Below are positions 50,787 through 61,273 of a stretch of DNA of 64,000 bases, piece after piece. Origin of the DNA: Rhodoferax sp. (lineage in GTDB: Bacteria > Pseudomonadota > Gammaproteobacteria > Burkholderiales > Burkholderiaceae_C); assembly GCA_029866205.1 (NCBI GenBank), contig JARWZT010000001.1:124001-188000 (forward strand). The letters are read 5' to 3'. The notes beneath the pieces are model-generated. The model was not told the DNA's origin. It was given only the letters and a program-made list of their open reading frames with translations, and made no database searches. The translations under genes and the position numbers were made by a program. Each line of letters opens with the position of its first letter. Positions within the stretch are counted from its first letter, which is position 1.

Positions 50787-51737
50787 TACTCCATTCCCGG
50801 CAGCACGCCTGCGGCGCCGGCGGCCGCGCCGGCGCCTGCCCCCACCGATTCGCCGACCCACGCCACTGCGGGTGCGCGGTCGGTGGCCGAGGTGCTTGCG
50901 GGCTCTCAGGTCGAGGCGGTGTTGCAGGAACTGGACACCGACTTGGTGGGGTTGGTGCCGGTGAAGGCCCGCATTCGTGACATTGCCGCGCTGCTGGTCA
51001 TCGACAAGCTGCGCGTCAATCTTGGGCTTACCAGCCAGGCTCCAAGCCTGCACATGTGCTTTAGCGGCAACCCCGGCACCGGCAAAACCACCGTGGCGAT
51101 GCGGATGGCGCAAATCCTGCACCGCTTGGGCTACGTGCGCAAAGGCCACCTGGTATCGGTCACCCGCGACGACTTGGTGGGCCAGTACATCGGTCACACG
51201 GCGCCCAAGACCAAAGAGGTGCTTAAACGGGCCATGGGCGGCGTACTGTTTATTGACGAGGCCTATTACCTCTACCGCCCCGAGAACGAGCGCGACTACG
51301 GCCAAGAAGCGATTGAAATTTTGTTGCAAGTGATGGAAAACCAGCGGGACGACCTGGTCGTGATCCTGGCGGGCTACCACGATCGCATGGAAACGTTCTT
51401 TCAGTCCAACCCCGGCATGCGCTCGCGCATTGCGCACCACCTGGACTTCCCGGACTACGCCGTGTCCGAGTTGCTGCATATTTCCAATAAAACCCTGGCG
51501 CAACAAAACTACCGTTTTGGCCCGGGCGCTGAAGCGGCCTTTGAGCAGTACTTGGGCCTGCGCATTCGCCAGCCCCAGTTTGCCAATGCCCGCAGCGTGC
51601 GCAACGCGCTGGACCGGGCCCGCCTGCGCCAGGCCAGTCGCTTATTTGCCGACCGTGACCGCGTGCTCAGCGCCGACGACTTGCGCACGATTGAGGCGTC
51701 AGACATCTTGGCCAGCCGAATATTTGCTGCCGCCTGA
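50772..51737 (+). CDS. cbbX: RuBisCO activase CbbX
   Basis: CbbX is the AAA+ activase that frees red-type RuBisCO from inhibitory sugar phosphates. The 321-residue protein has a Pro/Ala-rich N-terminus, Walker [15 protein letters not shown], the pore-loop segment [15 protein letters not shown], Walker [14 protein letters not shown] and the arginine-finger region [17 protein letters not shown]. The start lies in a tandem duplication. Position right after cbbLS is standard for form IC operons. Confidence 0.96.
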   Translation: MNAPSYSIPGSTPAAPAAAPAPAPTDSPTHATAGARSVAEVLAGSQVEAVLQELDTDLVGLVPVKARIRDIAALLVIDKLRVNLGLTSQAPSLHMCFSGNPGTGKTTVAMRMAQILHRLGYVRKGHLVSVTRDDLVGQYIGHTAPKTKEVLKRAMGGVLFIDEAYYLYRPENERDYGQEAIEILLQVMENQRDDLVVILAGYHDRMETFFQSNPGMRSRIAHHLDFPDYAVSELLHISNKTLAQQNYRFGPGAEAAFEQYLGLRIRQPQFANARSVRNALDRARLRQASRLFADRDRVLSADDLRTIEASDILASRIFAAA

Positions 51738-51770
51738 TCTCCAAAAAACCATAAAACCCCAAGGAAACCC

Positions 51771-52484
51771 ATGCTGCAAGCTCTGATTTTTGATGTGGAC
51801 GGCACCCTGGCCGACACCGAGTCGGCCCATCTGGAGGCCTTCAATCAGGCCTTTGCCCAAGATGGACTCGACTGGGTCTGGGACGAGGACTTGTACACCG
51901 AACTCCTGCATGTCTCTGGCGGCAAAGAGCGCATTCGGCATTACTGGAAGAGCACGCGTGCGGGTCTGGTCGATGTAGCGGGTGACGGCATCACCGACAC
52001 CATTGCCCGTTTGCACGAAAGCAAGACAGCCGCCTACGAAGACCGCGTCAAGCAGGGCCAGGTGCAATTGCGCCCAGGCGTGCTGGCGCTGATTGAATCG
52101 GCGCACCGCGCCGGGCTGTCGCTGGCGATTGCCACCACCACGTCGCCGGTGAATATCTCGGCGCTGTTGCGCCAGGCGATTGGTGCGGACTGGCGGAGCT
52201 TTTTTACCGTGATTGAGGACGCCTCCACCGCGCCCCTCAAAAAGCCCCATCCCCAGGTCTACCTGCAAACCCTGCAGCGCATGGGCCTGAACGCGGGTCA
52301 GTGCCTGGCGTTCGAGGATTCCGCCAATGGACTGCAATCGGCGCGGGCCGCGGGGCTGGCCACCGTGATTACGCCCACCCGCTACACCGCTGACCACAAT
52401 TTTGATGGCGCGCTGCATGTCTTGCCCGATTTGGGTGACATCAGCGTGGCGCAGTTGCGCAGCTGGCACGCGCAGCTTTCCTGA
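51771..52484 (+). CDS. cbbY: Xylulose-1,5-bisphosphate phosphatase-like CbbY
   Basis: CbbY is a haloacid-dehalogenase-type phosphatase that removes misfire products such as xylulose-1,5-bisphosphate, a RuBisCO inhibitor. The 237-residue protein has the catalytic [11 protein letters not shown] at its N-terminus, [13 protein letters not shown], Lys in LKKPHPQVY, and [10 protein letters not shown]. Long cap domain insertion distinguishes it from CbbZ. It follows cbbX by 33 bases. Substrate is by family analogy. Confidence 0.9.
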   Translation: MLQALIFDVDGTLADTESAHLEAFNQAFAQDGLDWVWDEDLYTELLHVSGGKERIRHYWKSTRAGLVDVAGDGITDTIARLHESKTAAYEDRVKQGQVQLRPGVLALIESAHRAGLSLAIATTTSPVNISALLRQAIGADWRSFFTVIEDASTAPLKKPHPQVYLQTLQRMGLNAGQCLAFEDSANGLQSARAAGLATVITPTRYTADHNFDGALHVLPDLGDISVAQLRSWHAQLS

Positions 52485-52507
52485 ATTCCCATTACCCGAG
52501 TTGTCCC

Positions 52508-53599
52508 ATGCCTTTGTCTTTGCAATCCAAGCGCTCCACCCTGACCCAGTTCCTGATTGAGGAGCGACGTAAATTTCCTGGTGCCAGTGGCGATTTCAAC
52601 GCGCTGATCCTGGACGTTGCCCTGGCCTGCAAGGCCATTGCCCGCAGCGTGGCCTTTGGCGCACTCGGCGGCGTGCTGGGGGATGCAGCTAGCGCGCAAG
52701 GTGGAAGTGTCAACGTGCAGGGAGAGACGCAAAAAACGCTGGACGTACTGAGCAACACCGCCTTTATCAACCGCACCGAATGGGCCGGCAATCTGGCGGG
52801 CCTGGCGTCCGAGGAAATGGAGCTGCCCTACCAAATACCGGCGCAGTACCCACGCGGCAAATACTTACTGGTGTTTGATCCGCTGGATGGCTCCAGCAAC
52901 ATCGACGTCAACGTGGCGGTCGGCAGCATTTTTTCGGTGCTGCGGGGTCCGGATACCGGTCGCGATGTCACCGAGGCCGATTTTCTGCAGCCCGGTACGC
53001 AGCAGGTGGCAGCCGGATATGCCATTTATGGCCCAACCACCATGCTGGTGCTGACGCTGGGCAACGGCGTGCAGGGCTTTACTCTGGACCCAAATCTGGG
53101 CGAGTTCATGTTGACCCACCCGCACATCCAGGTGCCGCCCGACACGCAAGAATTTGCCATCAACGCATCGAACAGCCGTTTTTGGGAGGCGCCAGTCAAG
53201 CGCTACGTGGACGAGTGCCTGGCCGGCAAGACCGGCGTGCGCGGCAAAGACTTCAACATGCGCTGGATTGCCAGCATGGTGGCCGAGGCGCACCGGATAT
53301 TGATGCGCGGCGGTGTCTTCATGTACCCGCGCGACACCAAAGACCCCAGCAAACCGGGCCGGCTGCGACTCCTGTACGAGGCCAACCCGATCGGCATGGT
53401 CATGGAACAGGCGGGCGGCCGCGCCAGCACCGGCGAATTGCCCATGCTCACGATTGAGCCGCGCGCCCTGCACCAGCGCATTGGGCTGGTGTTTGGCTCG
53501 CGCAATGAGGTTGAGCGCATCGAGCGCTACCACCGCGAACCGACCCCGCAAGCCGAGCACAACCCCTTGTTTGCCGAACGCAGCCTGTTTCGCTTCTGA
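52508..53599 (+). CDS. cbbF: Fructose-1,6-/sedoheptulose-1,7-bisphosphatase, class I
   Basis: CbbF hydrolyses fructose- and probably sedoheptulose-bisphosphate in the regenerative part of the CBB cycle. The 363-residue class I enzyme shows LASEEMELP, the metal-site [25 protein letters not shown], and [29 protein letters not shown]. Encoded between cbbY and cbbP in the operon. Confidence 0.95.
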   Translation: MPLSLQSKRSTLTQFLIEERRKFPGASGDFNALILDVALACKAIARSVAFGALGGVLGDAASAQGGSVNVQGETQKTLDVLSNTAFINRTEWAGNLAGLASEEMELPYQIPAQYPRGKYLLVFDPLDGSSNIDVNVAVGSIFSVLRGPDTGRDVTEADFLQPGTQQVAAGYAIYGPTTMLVLTLGNGVQGFTLDPNLGEFMLTHPHIQVPPDTQEFAINASNSRFWEAPVKRYVDECLAGKTGVRGKDFNMRWIASMVAEAHRILMRGGVFMYPRDTKDPSKPGRLRLLYEANPIGMVMEQAGGRASTGELPMLTIEPRALHQRIGLVFGSRNEVERIERYHREPTPQAEHNPLFAERSLFRF

Positions 53600-53630
53600 T
53601 TTAACCCCTTGATCTCGCACGGAGTCCCCC

Positions 53631-54506
53631 ATGTCCGAAAAACACCCCATCATTGCCATCACTGGCTCCAGCGGAGCAGGCACGACCTCGGTGACGCGCA
53701 CCTTTGAGAACATCTTCCGCCGTGAGGCGGTGAACGCCGTCATCATTGAAGGCGATAGCTTTCACCGCCACGACCGCGCGGAGATGAAAGTGCGCCTGGC
53801 CGAGGCCGAGGCGCAGGGCAACAAGAACTTCAGCCACTTTGGCCCCGAGAACAATATGTTTCCCGAGCTCGAAGCCCTGTTTCGCGACTACGCCCACACC
53901 GGCACCGGCAAGCAGCGCAAATACCTGCACGACCACGAAGAAGCTGCGCCCTACAAGCAAGAGCCCGGCACCTTTACGCCTTGGCAAGACGTGCCCGCGG
54001 GCACCGACCTGCTGTTTTACGAAGGCCTGCACGGCGCCGTGGTCACGCCCGAAGTCAATATTGCCAAACATCCGGATCTGTTGATTGGCGTGGTGCCGGT
54101 GATTAACCTGGAGTGGATTCAGAAACTGTGGCGCGACAAGTCCAAACGCGGTTACAGCACCGAGGCGGTGACCGACACCATCCTGCGCCGCATGCCCGAC
54201 TATGTGAACTACATTTGCCCGCAGTTCATGCACACCCATGTCAATTTTCAGCGCGTGCCCATGGTGGACACCAGCAATCCGTTTACCGCCCGTGACATTC
54301 CCTCGCCCGACGAGAGCATGGTGGTGATCCGCTTTGCCAAGCCCAAAGGCATTGATTTTCAGTACCTGCGCAGCATGATCGACGGCAGCTTCATGAGCCG
54401 TGCCAACACCATCGTGGTGCCGGGCGGCAAGATGGAACTGGCCATGCAGCTCATCTTTACCCCCTTCATCTGGCGCATGATGGAGCGAAAGAAGCGCGCG
54501 GCATGA
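53631..54506 (+). CDS. cbbP: Phosphoribulokinase
   Basis: CbbP phosphorylates ribulose-5-phosphate to the RuBisCO substrate. The 291-residue length is that of bacterial class I phosphoribulokinase. Seen are the P-loop-like GSSGAGTTSVTRTFENIF, IEGDSFHRHDRAEMK, and FYEGLHGAVVTP. GGAG precedes the ATG. Its last four bases overlap the start of cbbZ (ATGA). Confidence 0.97.
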   Translation: MSEKHPIIAITGSSGAGTTSVTRTFENIFRREAVNAVIIEGDSFHRHDRAEMKVRLAEAEAQGNKNFSHFGPENNMFPELEALFRDYAHTGTGKQRKYLHDHEEAAPYKQEPGTFTPWQDVPAGTDLLFYEGLHGAVVTPEVNIAKHPDLLIGVVPVINLEWIQKLWRDKSKRGYSTEAVTDTILRRMPDYVNYICPQFMHTHVNFQRVPMVDTSNPFTARDIPSPDESMVVIRFAKPKGIDFQYLRSMIDGSFMSRANTIVVPGGKMELAMQLIFTPFIWRMMERKKRAA

Positions 54507-55180
54507 GCCTGCCGTTGAACGCCCCTCGCCTGGTGATGTTCGACCTGGATGGCACCCTGGTCGAAACCGCCCCCGAAATCTGTGATGCCGTCAACGACAC
54601 GCTCTCGCACTTTGCGCTGGCGCCGGTGGCGCAGCAGCAGGTCAACGACTGGATTGGCCACGGCACCCACACCCTGCTGGTGCAAGCCCTCGCCTTCAGC
54701 CAAGGCCAGACCGAGGCGGCGGTTCGCGCTTCTGATGGCCTCGCCGACATTGCCGCCGTTTTCAAGACACACTACGCTCAGCGTTGCGGCACCCGAAGCC
54801 ACCCCTACCCCGATGTGGTGGACACCCTTGCGCGCCTGCGCCAGCGTGGCGCGCACCTGGCGGTGGTCACCAACAAGGAAAGCGCGTACACCCAAACCGT
54901 GCTCGACGCCCACGGCCTCACCGCCTACTTTGACGCGATTGTTTGCGGCGACACCTTGCCCACCAAAAAGCCCGCTCCTGAGGGTGTTTTGTCCTGTCTG
55001 GCCCAGTTTGCCGTGGCGGCCAGCGACGCGCTGTTTGTCGGCGACTCCAGCATCGACGTGGCCACCGCCCGCAACGCCGGGGTGCCGGTGTGGGTCGTGC
55101 CCTATGGCTACAACATGGGCCAACAGATTGCCGCCAGTGCGCCCGACCGCATCATTGCCACGATTGGGGCGATTGAGTAG
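54503..55180 (+). CDS. cbbZ: Phosphoglycolate phosphatase
   Basis: CbbZ (Gph) hydrolyses 2-phosphoglycolate from RuBisCO's oxygenase reaction, feeding glycolate into photorespiratory salvage. The 225-residue haloacid-dehalogenase protein has FDLDGTLVETAPEI, VVTNKES, LPTKKPAPEGV and VGDSSIDVATARNAG. It is coupled to cbbP and is the last cbb gene. Convergent gspF ends only 11 bases beyond its stop. Confidence 0.94.
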   Translation: MSLPLNAPRLVMFDLDGTLVETAPEICDAVNDTLSHFALAPVAQQQVNDWIGHGTHTLLVQALAFSQGQTEAAVRASDGLADIAAVFKTHYAQRCGTRSHPYPDVVDTLARLRQRGAHLAVVTNKESAYTQTVLDAHGLTAYFDAIVCGDTLPTKKPAPEGVLSCLAQFAVAASDALFVGDSSIDVATARNAGVPVWVVPYGYNMGQQIAASAPDRIIATIGAIE

Positions 55181-55191
55181 CGCCCCGCCGC

Positions 55192-56415
55192 TTACTTCAC
55201 CAGCTGGTTCATCTCAATAATCGGCAGCAGCACCGCCAGTACGATCAGCATCACGATCAGGCCCATGGCGACGATCAGGAGAGGTTCGAGCAGCGTGGCC
55301 AGGCCCATTGCGCGGCGTTGCACTTCGGTGCTCAATTGGGTGGCGGCGCGCTGCAGCATCAGTGGCAACTGCCCGGTCTGTTCGCCCAGTCGGGCGAACA
55401 TGGACAAAAGTGCCGGAAAACGCTTCTTTTGCGCCAGTGCCGATGCCAAGGGTGCGCCCTCGCGCACGGCCACCAGCGCGTCTTGGGCATCCTGGCGCAT
55501 GGCCTGGTTGCTGAGGGTGTCCGAGGCGGCTTGCAGCGCCTTCAAAATGGGCACGCCTGCACCCGCCAGCATGGCCAGGGTGCTGGCAAAGCGGGCGGTA
55601 TTGAAGCTGCGTGCGAGCTTGCCCACCACCGGAATCCCCAGCCAAGCGGCGTCAAATTGGTAGCGCAGCGCGGGTGCGCGCAGCGCCAGTCGCAGCCCCA
55701 CGCTGCCCGCCGCCACGGCCAGCAGCAGCAGCCAGCCGTAGCTGCGCACAAAGCTGCTGACGGCCAGCATCAGCACGGTCAGCAGAGGCAGGGCGCGCTT
55801 GCTGCCCGCAAACACGCTGGCCACCTGCGGCACCACGTAGGTCACCAAAAAAATCACGATGCACAGCGCCACCAAACTGACGATAGCCGGGTACAGCGCG
55901 GCACCCAGCAGCTTGGCGTTAAGTGCCTGCTGGTCTTCCAGATCGTTGGCGAGGTGCTCCAGCACGGTGCCCAAGCTGCCGCTTTGTTCACCCGCGCCCA
56001 CTACCGCCACAAAAATGCCCGAGAACTCACGGGGGTGGCGCGCCAGTGCCTTCGCAAAAGTGCTGCCGCTGTTGACTTCGGCGCGCAAATCCGCCACCAG
56101 GTTGCGTTCAGTTTCGCGCTCGGCTTCGGTGCTGAGTGAGGCCAGTGCCCGCTCCAAGGGCAGGCCCGAGGCTACCAAGCTTGCCAACTGGCGGGTCCAG
56201 ACACTCAAGGCATTGGCGTTAAACACGCGTCGGCTGAACAAGCCTGCGCTGCCGCTGGCTTCGCCCTGTGCCCCAGAGGCGACCGGCTCGACCTTGAGCG
56301 GCACCAGCGCTTGGCCCCGCAGCTGCGTGCGCGCAGCCTTGGCTGAGTCGGCCTCGACCGTGCCTTTGCGCAACTGGCCGTCGACCGTCAGGGCTTCAAA
56401 AGCGTAGGCAGGCAT
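55192..56415 (-). CDS. gspF: Type II secretion inner-membrane protein GspF
   Basis: GspF is the polytopic inner-membrane platform of type II secretion. The 407-residue protein begins MPAYAFEALTVDGQLRKGTVEADS and has two repeated T2SSF domains: VWTRQLASLVASGLPLERALASL with GEQSGSLGTVLEHLA, then STLAMLAGAGVPILKALQAAS with RLGEQTGQLPLMLQRAA. It ends in a final span and NQLVK. Last gene of the gsp operon. Confidence 0.95.
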   Translation of the reverse strand: MPAYAFEALTVDGQLRKGTVEADSAKAARTQLRGQALVPLKVEPVASGAQGEASGSAGLFSRRVFNANALSVWTRQLASLVASGLPLERALASLSTEAERETERNLVADLRAEVNSGSTFAKALARHPREFSGIFVAVVGAGEQSGSLGTVLEHLANDLEDQQALNAKLLGAALYPAIVSLVALCIVIFLVTYVVPQVASVFAGSKRALPLLTVLMLAVSSFVRSYGWLLLLAVAAGSVGLRLALRAPALRYQFDAAWLGIPVVGKLARSFNTARFASTLAMLAGAGVPILKALQAASDTLSNQAMRQDAQDALVAVREGAPLASALAQKKRFPALLSMFARLGEQTGQLPLMLQRAATQLSTEVQRRAMGLATLLEPLLIVAMGLIVMLIVLAVLLPIIEMNQLVK

Positions 56416-56437
56416 GGCGGTGTGAGGATTGGGGCGC

Positions 56438-57826
56438 TCAGTCGCGCGTCACGCGCAGCAGCTCTTCGCGCGTGGTGATGCCAGCGTCCACCAGGCGTTG
56501 ACCGTCGTCGCGCATCAGCACCATGCCGCTGGCGAGTGCGGCGTCGCGGATGGCGGCTTCTGAGGCCTGGTTGTGGATCTGTGCACGGATAGCGTCGTCG
56601 GTCACCAGCAGCTCAAACACGCCGGTGCGCCCGGCGTAGCCGGTGTGGCCGCAGTGGGCACATCCGGCACCACCACATTCGGTACAGCGTTTACGTACCA
56701 AGCGTTGCGCCAAAACACCCAAGAGCGACGAGCTCAGCAAAAACGGCTCCACGCCCATGTCGGTGAGGCGCGTGACGGCGCTGGCCGCGTCGTTGGTGTG
56801 CAGCGTGGCCAGCACCAAATGGCCGGTGAGTGAAGCCTGAATGGCGATCTGGGCAGTTTCAAAATCTCGGATCTCGCCGATCATGATCACGTCGGGGTCT
56901 TGGCGAAGAATCGCGCGCAGGGCTTTGGCAAAGGTCAGGTCAATCTTGGCGTTCACCTGCGTTTGTCCCACGCCCGCGAGTTCGTACTCAATCGGGTCTT
57001 CCACCGTCATGATGTTGCTGCCTCGCGTGTCCAGTCGTTGCAGGCCGGCGTACAGGGTCGTGGTTTTGCCCGAGCCGGTAGGGCCGGTGACCAGAATAAT
57101 GCCGTGCGGTTGTACCAGCAGTTGCGCAAAGCGCGCCAGCACGTCTCCTTGCATGCCCACCGATTCGAGGCTGAGCTTGCTCTCGCTTTTGTCCAGCAGG
57201 CGCAGGACTGCACGCTCGCCGTGGGCGCTGGGCAAGGTGCTGACGCGCACGTCCACCGCACGGGTGCCGATGCGCAGCGAGATGCGGCCGTCTTGGGGCA
57301 GGCGGCGCTCGGCAATGTCGAGCTCGGCCATGATTTTCAGGCGTGAAATGAGCGCGGCGTGCAGCGCGCGGTTGGGCTGCACCACTTCGCGCAAATTGCC
57401 ATCGACCCGAAATCGCACCACCGAATGCCGCTCGTAGGGTTCGATGTGGATGTCGCTGGCACCGTCGCGTGCGGCCTGCGTGAGCAAGGCGTTGAGCATG
57501 CGGATGATGGGCGCATCGTCGGACATCTCAAGCAGGTCTTCGATGGCCGGCAGGTCTTGCATCATGCGGCTGAGGTCGGCATCGCTCTCGACCTCGCTCA
57601 CCACCGCCGCCGCACTGGACTCGCCTTGTGCATAAGCCGCGCTGATGCGCTGTGCCAGCACCGGCGCCGTGTGGTTTTGTACCTGTTGCACCGGGTATTT
57701 GCGCAGCGCCTCCGCCACGCCGCCGGGCAGCGAGAGCGGCTGCACATGCAGCGTCAGGCCTTGGGCGTCGTCTTCCAGCAGCACCTGCTGGGCGCGTGCA
57801 AAAGCGTAGGGCAGCGGGTAGCGCAT
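56438..57826 (-). CDS. gspE: Type II secretion ATPase GspE
   Basis: GspE powers the pseudopilus. The 462-residue protein has an N1E-like start, [21 protein letters not shown], Walker [16 protein letters not shown], the Asp box [18 protein letters not shown], Walker [12 protein letters not shown] and the His box [11 protein letters not shown]. The zinc-binding tetracysteine loop is very short: CTEC and CAHC are four residues apart, whereas classic GspE has about 30 residues between the pairs. gspD ends two bases before the region starts. Confidence 0.95.
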   Translation of the reverse strand: MRYPLPYAFARAQQVLLEDDAQGLTLHVQPLSLPGGVAEALRKYPVQQVQNHTAPVLAQRISAAYAQGESSAAAVVSEVESDADLSRMMQDLPAIEDLLEMSDDAPIIRMLNALLTQAARDGASDIHIEPYERHSVVRFRVDGNLREVVQPNRALHAALISRLKIMAELDIAERRLPQDGRISLRIGTRAVDVRVSTLPSAHGERAVLRLLDKSESKLSLESVGMQGDVLARFAQLLVQPHGIILVTGPTGSGKTTTLYAGLQRLDTRGSNIMTVEDPIEYELAGVGQTQVNAKIDLTFAKALRAILRQDPDVIMIGEIRDFETAQIAIQASLTGHLVLATLHTNDAASAVTRLTDMGVEPFLLSSSLLGVLAQRLVRKRCTECGGAGCAHCGHTGYAGRTGVFELLVTDDAIRAQIHNQASEAAIRDAALASGMVLMRDDGQRLVDAGITTREELLRVTRD

Positions 57827-57827
57827 G

Positions 57828-59939
57828 TCAGGGCGTGCTCTTCTTGGGCTGCACCGTAGCAGCGGCTTCGGGCAAACTGGGTCCTTCGTTGACCGGCACT
57901 TTGGCGTCGGGCACCGGCTGTGCGTTTTGCATGCCGCTGCGCATTTGTTCGTAGCGGTCCAGCGACAGGCGTTCGGTGGCTGCGCTGTCGCGCACGACCA
58001 CAGGGCGCAAAAACACCATCAGGTTGGTCTTTTTGCGGGTACGGGCTTCGCTCTTGAACAGGTTGCCAAAAAACGGCACATCGCTCACGCCGGGCACCTT
58101 GTCGCCGCTGCCGGTGAATTCGTCTTGCAGCAAACCGCCCAGCACCACCACCGAACCGTCGTCAACCAGCACATTGGACTCAATCGTGCGCTTGTTGGTG
58201 GTGGGGCCGTTGGCTGCATTCACGGTGGAGGCCTGTACGCTGGAGACCTCTTGGAAGATGGTCAGCTTCACCGTGCCGTTCTCGCTGATTTGTGGCTTGA
58301 CCTTGAGCGTCAGGCCCACGTCCTTGCGTTCAATGGTTTGGAAGGGGTTGACCGAGCCGGTGCCTGAATTGGTGTTGGTGAACTGGCCGGTGACAAAAGG
58401 CACGTTTTGTCCGATGACGATCTTGGCTTCTTCGTTGTCCAGGGTGAGCAAGTTGGGTGTGGACAAGACATTGCCCGCACCGCTGGATTCCAGAAACCGC
58501 GCCAAAAATCCGAGTACGTAGACGCCATTCGTTTGCTGAGCTACGCCCACATTAAGCCCGGTGCCGGGCAACACGGTGCCTGCTGCACCACCGGCTGCGA
58601 GGTTGATGATGTTTTTGCCGGCTGCACCAAAATTGGTCCCCAACAGGCCGATTTTGTTGTCGCCGTTGTTGCCTAAAGCCCCCTGCCACTGCACGCCAAA
58701 CTCGGCGGCGCGGTCGGCGCTGACTTCGGCAATCAGGCTTTCCACGTAGACCTGGGCCCGGCGCGCATCCAGGCGCTCAATGACTTCACGCAATTGCCGG
58801 TATTGGGGGTCGGGCGCCGTGATGATGAGCGAATTGGTGGAGGTGTCGGCTTGTACCTGGCCGCCTGAGGTGGCTGCCGGCGCGCCCCCAGCGCCGGACG
58901 GTGCGCCGGTGCCTGTTCCGGGCGTTGGGCTGACGGCCGCCCCGCTGAGCGCCGCGCGCAAAGTGGCGGCCAGTTTGGTGGCATCGGCGTTCTTGAGGTA
59001 CACCACGTGCAGGTTGCCCAAGTCGCCATTGCTTTTGCTCGACGGCTGATCCAGCTTTTGCACCAGCGACTTGACCAGTGCCACGCGGGCCGGATTGGCG
59101 GCCCGCACAATCAGCGAGTTGCTGCGCGACTCGGCAATCACCGTGGTTTTGAACCCGGTGTCCGCAGCCCCTGCCGCCGCGCCCGTGGTGGTGGCGCTGG
59201 AGTCGATCAGTTTCAGGAGCAGCGGCGCCAGGTCCACGGCAATCGCGTTTTTGAGTTCAATCACCTCCACCTCGGTGGCATTGGCGACGTCCATCGCGGC
59301 AATGATGCGGGCGATCCGGCGCAGGTTGTCGGCGTAGTCGGTGATCACCAGCGAGTTGTTGCCCGGGTTAGCGTTGATGGTGTTGTTGGGGCTGATCAGA
59401 GGGCGCAGCACGGCCACCAAGTTGGTGGCCGACTCAAAATTGAGCCGGAAGATCTGCGTTGTGATCTGGCCGCCCGTCGCGCCCTTGGACGCACTGTCAT
59501 TGGTCTCGACCGCACTGCTCTGCAACTTGGCGTCCGCCTCCGGCACCACCTTGAAGAGCCCGGCGGACTCCACCATCGTAAAGCCCTGCAGGCGCAGACT
59601 GGTCAGAAACTGGGCCATCGCCGTGGTGCGGTTCACCGGCTTTTCCGTCACCAGAGTGAGTGTGCCTTTGACCCGTGGGTCCACCACCACGTTCATGCCG
59701 TAGAGCAAACCGATGGTGCGCGCCACCGACTCAATTTCGGCGTTATTGAAGTTCAGTGTGACCGGATCGCCAGGCTTGGGCACACTGGTGCCGGGCAGCG
59801 GTGCCGCGGGCGCGTTTTGTGCGTGCGCTACGGGTGCCAGCCACACGGCGCTGCCAACCAGCACAGTTGCCAGCAGCAGAGCGGTGAAGTGCCCGGGCAC
59901 CTGACCTTTGGGGGGGGTGGAAATACGCGTTGGTGTCAT
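57828..59939 (-). CDS. gspD: Type II secretion outer-membrane secretin GspD
   Basis: GspD forms the outer-membrane channel. The 703-residue precursor has a signal sequence ending VAHAQN, an N0 domain ([22 protein letters not shown]), N1-N3 repeats such as [20 protein letters not shown], a Gly/Ser/Pro-rich insertion near residue 340, and the secretin core VPFVTGQF with [12 protein letters not shown]. It lies between gspN and gspE. Confidence 0.96.
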   Translation of the reverse strand: MTPTRISTPPKGQVPGHFTALLLATVLVGSAVWLAPVAHAQNAPAAPLPGTSVPKPGDPVTLNFNNAEIESVARTIGLLYGMNVVVDPRVKGTLTLVTEKPVNRTTAMAQFLTSLRLQGFTMVESAGLFKVVPEADAKLQSSAVETNDSASKGATGGQITTQIFRLNFESATNLVAVLRPLISPNNTINANPGNNSLVITDYADNLRRIARIIAAMDVANATEVEVIELKNAIAVDLAPLLLKLIDSSATTTGAAAGAADTGFKTTVIAESRSNSLIVRAANPARVALVKSLVQKLDQPSSKSNGDLGNLHVVYLKNADATKLAATLRAALSGAAVSPTPGTGTGAPSGAGGAPAATSGGQVQADTSTNSLIITAPDPQYRQLREVIERLDARRAQVYVESLIAEVSADRAAEFGVQWQGALGNNGDNKIGLLGTNFGAAGKNIINLAAGGAAGTVLPGTGLNVGVAQQTNGVYVLGFLARFLESSGAGNVLSTPNLLTLDNEEAKIVIGQNVPFVTGQFTNTNSGTGSVNPFQTIERKDVGLTLKVKPQISENGTVKLTIFQEVSSVQASTVNAANGPTTNKRTIESNVLVDDGSVVVLGGLLQDEFTGSGDKVPGVSDVPFFGNLFKSEARTRKKTNLMVFLRPVVVRDSAATERLSLDRYEQMRSGMQNAQPVPDAKVPVNEGPSLPEAAATVQPKKSTP

Positions 59940-59945
59940 ACAGGT

Positions 59946-60740
59946 TCAACCCACGTTAATGATGGAGCGTGCGCCCTCGCGCCGTCCAATGATGTTCAGG
60001 AGATTCGTTAGCGCGTCTTTGCGATCGGGCGCGGCGCTGGCCTCGCCCTGAAAACGCAACCGACCATCCGTCCACTGACCGGAGCCGCTCAGTTGCAGGC
60101 TGCCTTGCGTGGTGCTCAGGTTCAGGCGCGGCGTGTCTCCACCCTGGAGCACAAAGCGGTAGCTGCCCATGGGGCGCAAGGTCGACATGCGCGAAGCCAT
60201 GGCAATCGCATCGAGTTGCAACTGGCCTTGCAACGTCAGGCGGCCATGGACCCATTGGGCGCCAAACGACTGGCTTGTCAGGGCCAGTTGGCCCTCGGCG
60301 CGAATGGTGTTCCAGGGTGTACCCAAGCCTGTGAGCAGGAGAGCGGGCCATTGCGAGCGCTGGTCGCCGACCTTTAGCTGCGCGCCGCCCCATTGCGGCA
60401 GCAGCTCCAGCGCCAGGGGGGCTTGCATGCAGCAGTCCGCAAACACGAAAACCTTTGCCTGCCCCCAGCCGGGCTGCAGGCGCCAGCTCAGACGCCCGGG
60501 CAGGGTGCTGCGGTCGCTGCTGCCGGGGCCACCGCTCAGGGTGAGTTGGCTGGAGCCGTTCCATAGCGTGCCTTGTGCGTCCGTCAGCCGCACTTGGCCA
60601 CTGGTGGCCGCGTCTAGCTGATTTGCCAACCAACGGGCCGGGGCAAAAATCAAGGTTGCCAGAACCAGACCCACGGCGGTACCGGACAGCGCCCAGGGCC
60701 AAGGCGTGCGTGCCGGAGAAAGTGGTTGTGCGCGTGCCAT
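59946..60740 (-). CDS. gspN: Type II secretion protein GspN
   Basis: A 264-residue protein with one N-terminal span (WALSGTAVGLVLATLIFAPARWL) and a periplasmic part with LTDAQGTLWNGSSQLTLSGG and SGSGQWTDGRLRFQGEA, as in GspN. Its exact role is unclear. The ATG at MARAQPLS starts 11 bases after the gspM stop. Confidence 0.87.
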   Translation of the reverse strand: MARAQPLSPARTPWPWALSGTAVGLVLATLIFAPARWLANQLDAATSGQVRLTDAQGTLWNGSSQLTLSGGPGSSDRSTLPGRLSWRLQPGWGQAKVFVFADCCMQAPLALELLPQWGGAQLKVGDQRSQWPALLLTGLGTPWNTIRAEGQLALTSQSFGAQWVHGRLTLQGQLQLDAIAMASRMSTLRPMGSYRFVLQGGDTPRLNLSTTQGSLQLSGSGQWTDGRLRFQGEASAAPDRKDALTNLLNIIGRREGARSIINVG

Positions 60741-60751
60741 GGTTGCCGTGA

Positions 60752-61273
60752 TCACGGGGCGGTGGGGCTGGCGACTTGCAACACGATACTGCCCTTCCAG
60801 AGACCCTGGTTCTGCGTCAGATGCAACTCGAGGGGTCGGGCGTGGGCATTTAGCCGGGTCTGGGCCAGCCATTGGGCCAGACCGTCGGCGCTGCTGCCGT
60901 CCAGCGTAACAGTGGCGCGGTCGCCCGCAAACTGCATCCGCGCGTTGGTGCCCAGCAAGGGAAGGGCACCCTCAAGTGCGCCCTTGCCATCGGCCGATGC
61001 CGCGGCGGGTTGGGCCTGCAGTGACTGGGCCAGCGATTGGAGTTGCAACATGTCCTGCAACTGCGCCCGCAACAGTGGGCCCTGGATTTGCGCGGTACGC
61101 AACGTGGCAATGGCCGGGCGCAGCGCCACCCACCAGACCAAGGCCAGCAATAGCAAGGCCAGCGCGCCGCGCACCCAGCGCTGTTCGCGCGGACTGCTTT
61201 GGGCCCAGCGCGTTTGCAGTGGCGCCAGAGCGCTACGCAGCCCGGCGGCAAAAGAATCGCTGCGCCCGCTCAT
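60752..61273 (-). CDS. gspM: Type II secretion protein GspM
   Basis: GspM pairs with GspL in the inner-membrane platform. The 173-residue protein has a short cytoplasmic start with REQRWVRGALALLLLALVWWVAL, one span, then a coiled-coil-like segment (LRAQLQDMLQLQSLAQSLQAQ) and a ferredoxin-like periplasmic domain. Its ATG overlaps the gspL stop (ATGA). Confidence 0.88.
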   Translation of the reverse strand: MSGRSDSFAAGLRSALAPLQTRWAQSSPREQRWVRGALALLLLALVWWVALRPAIATLRTAQIQGPLLRAQLQDMLQLQSLAQSLQAQPAAASADGKGALEGALPLLGTNARMQFAGDRATVTLDGSSADGLAQWLAQTRLNAHARPLELHLTQNQGLWKGSIVLQVASPTAP

